Below, in pieces: positions 5,310 through 5,507 of a stretch of 5,507 bases of DNA (the first letter of the stretch is position 1; every line of letters begins with the position of its first letter). The notes under the pieces are model-generated. The model was given only the letters and a program-made list of their open reading frames with translations. It was not told where the DNA came from and ran no database searches. This stretch comes from Deltaproteobacteria bacterium (GTDB lineage Bacteria > Desulfobacterota > Desulfobulbia > Desulfobulbales > BM004). The stretch spans positions 1-5,507 of the forward strand of contig JAFDCT010000172.1 in NCBI GenBank assembly GCA_019312695.1, written 5' to 3'. The translations under genes and the position numbers were made by a program.

Positions 5310-5507
5310 ATGATGATTGAAAAAAAAGCTCAAAGTATAAAATCATTACCGCCTGCCTATCAAACCTTAGCACCTTTTGAGAAGTTCCTTCTTCAACTTG
5401 TCTCCATAATCTATGAACCGGTCAACCGTATTACCCTGGTCAATTGTCTGCGCAGAGCCAGAATAACCGGTCCGCAAGGTGAGTGGCTGACTTCAGCCAC
5501 AATAAGC
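5310..5507 (+). CDS. Unidentified protein, N-terminal 66 residues (partial at window edge)
   Basis: An open frame runs from tandem ATG codons (5310 and 5313) to the window end without a stop. I do not recognise the family. The first dozen residues are Lys-rich and polar. Residues 14-50 (from PPAYQTLAPFEKFLLQL through VNCLRRA) look like two or three amphipathic helices, perhaps part of a winged-helix or other helical N-terminal domain. There is no signal peptide or membrane segment. The residue make-up is protein-like, but there is no clear ribosome site upstream, so the start is uncertain. It lies 70 bases after cobA-hemD on the same strand and could be read from the hem operon or be independent. 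No function is proposed. Confidence 0.5.
   Translation, partial: MMIEKKAQSIKSLPPAYQTLAPFEKFLLQLVSIIYEPVNRITLVNCLRRARITGPQGEWLTSATIS

Noticed and set aside
5317..5341. TTGAAA and TATAAA as a promoter inside the start of the edge gene
   Set aside because: The spacer is only 13 bases, too short for a sigma70 promoter.
1..5507. Mobile element, CRISPR array, tRNA/rRNA, phage or defence module
   Set aside because: No transposase, integrase, terminal repeats, regularly spaced repeats or structural RNA were seen; all identified genes are conserved metabolic genes.

Overview
The window looks like ordinary chromosomal housekeeping DNA from a Gram-negative anaerobe, most likely a sulfate-reducing deltaproteobacterium (Desulfobacterota). 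Two things point there. The adenylate kinase has a Cys/His/Cys/Cys LID metal site and a GPNGSGKGTQ P-loop, as in the Desulfovibrio enzymes. The tetrapyrrole genes include a fused uroporphyrinogen-III methyltransferase/synthase (CobA-HemD), common in bacteria that route uroporphyrinogen III to siroheme. The assignment rests on remembered family features, not on a database search.

Layout. The left edge (1-994, minus strand) holds the first 331 codons of homoserine dehydrogenase (hom); its 3' end lies outside the window. A 404-bp divergent intergenic region (995-1398) separates it from adk (1399-2076, plus). It carries two outward-facing promoter-like blocks that resemble each other in inverted orientation. 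adk ends at a strong intrinsic terminator (2092-2125), so it is probably a single-gene unit. The next gap (2077-2383) holds that terminator, an AT-rich dyad and a good sigma70-type promoter (2255-2284).

This promoter probably drives a plus-strand operon: a small FmdB-type zinc-ribbon protein (2384-2608), hemC (2682-3608) and cobA-hemD (3608-5239). hemC and cobA-hemD overlap by one base. HemC makes hydroxymethylbilane, the HemD half closes it to uroporphyrinogen III, and the CobA half methylates that to precorrin-2, the entry to siroheme, to cobalamin and to siroheme-dependent haem synthesis. The right edge (5310-5507) holds the start of an unrecognised protein that runs out of the window.

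I found no mobile element, CRISPR array, tRNA, rRNA or defence-like module, and no convincing sign of a new biological system. The items most worth a second look are the paired promoter blocks between hom and adk, the divergent LID metal site of the adenylate kinase, the palindromic spacer in the fmdB-hem promoter, the doubled CxxC tail of the FmdB protein and the unidentified edge gene.
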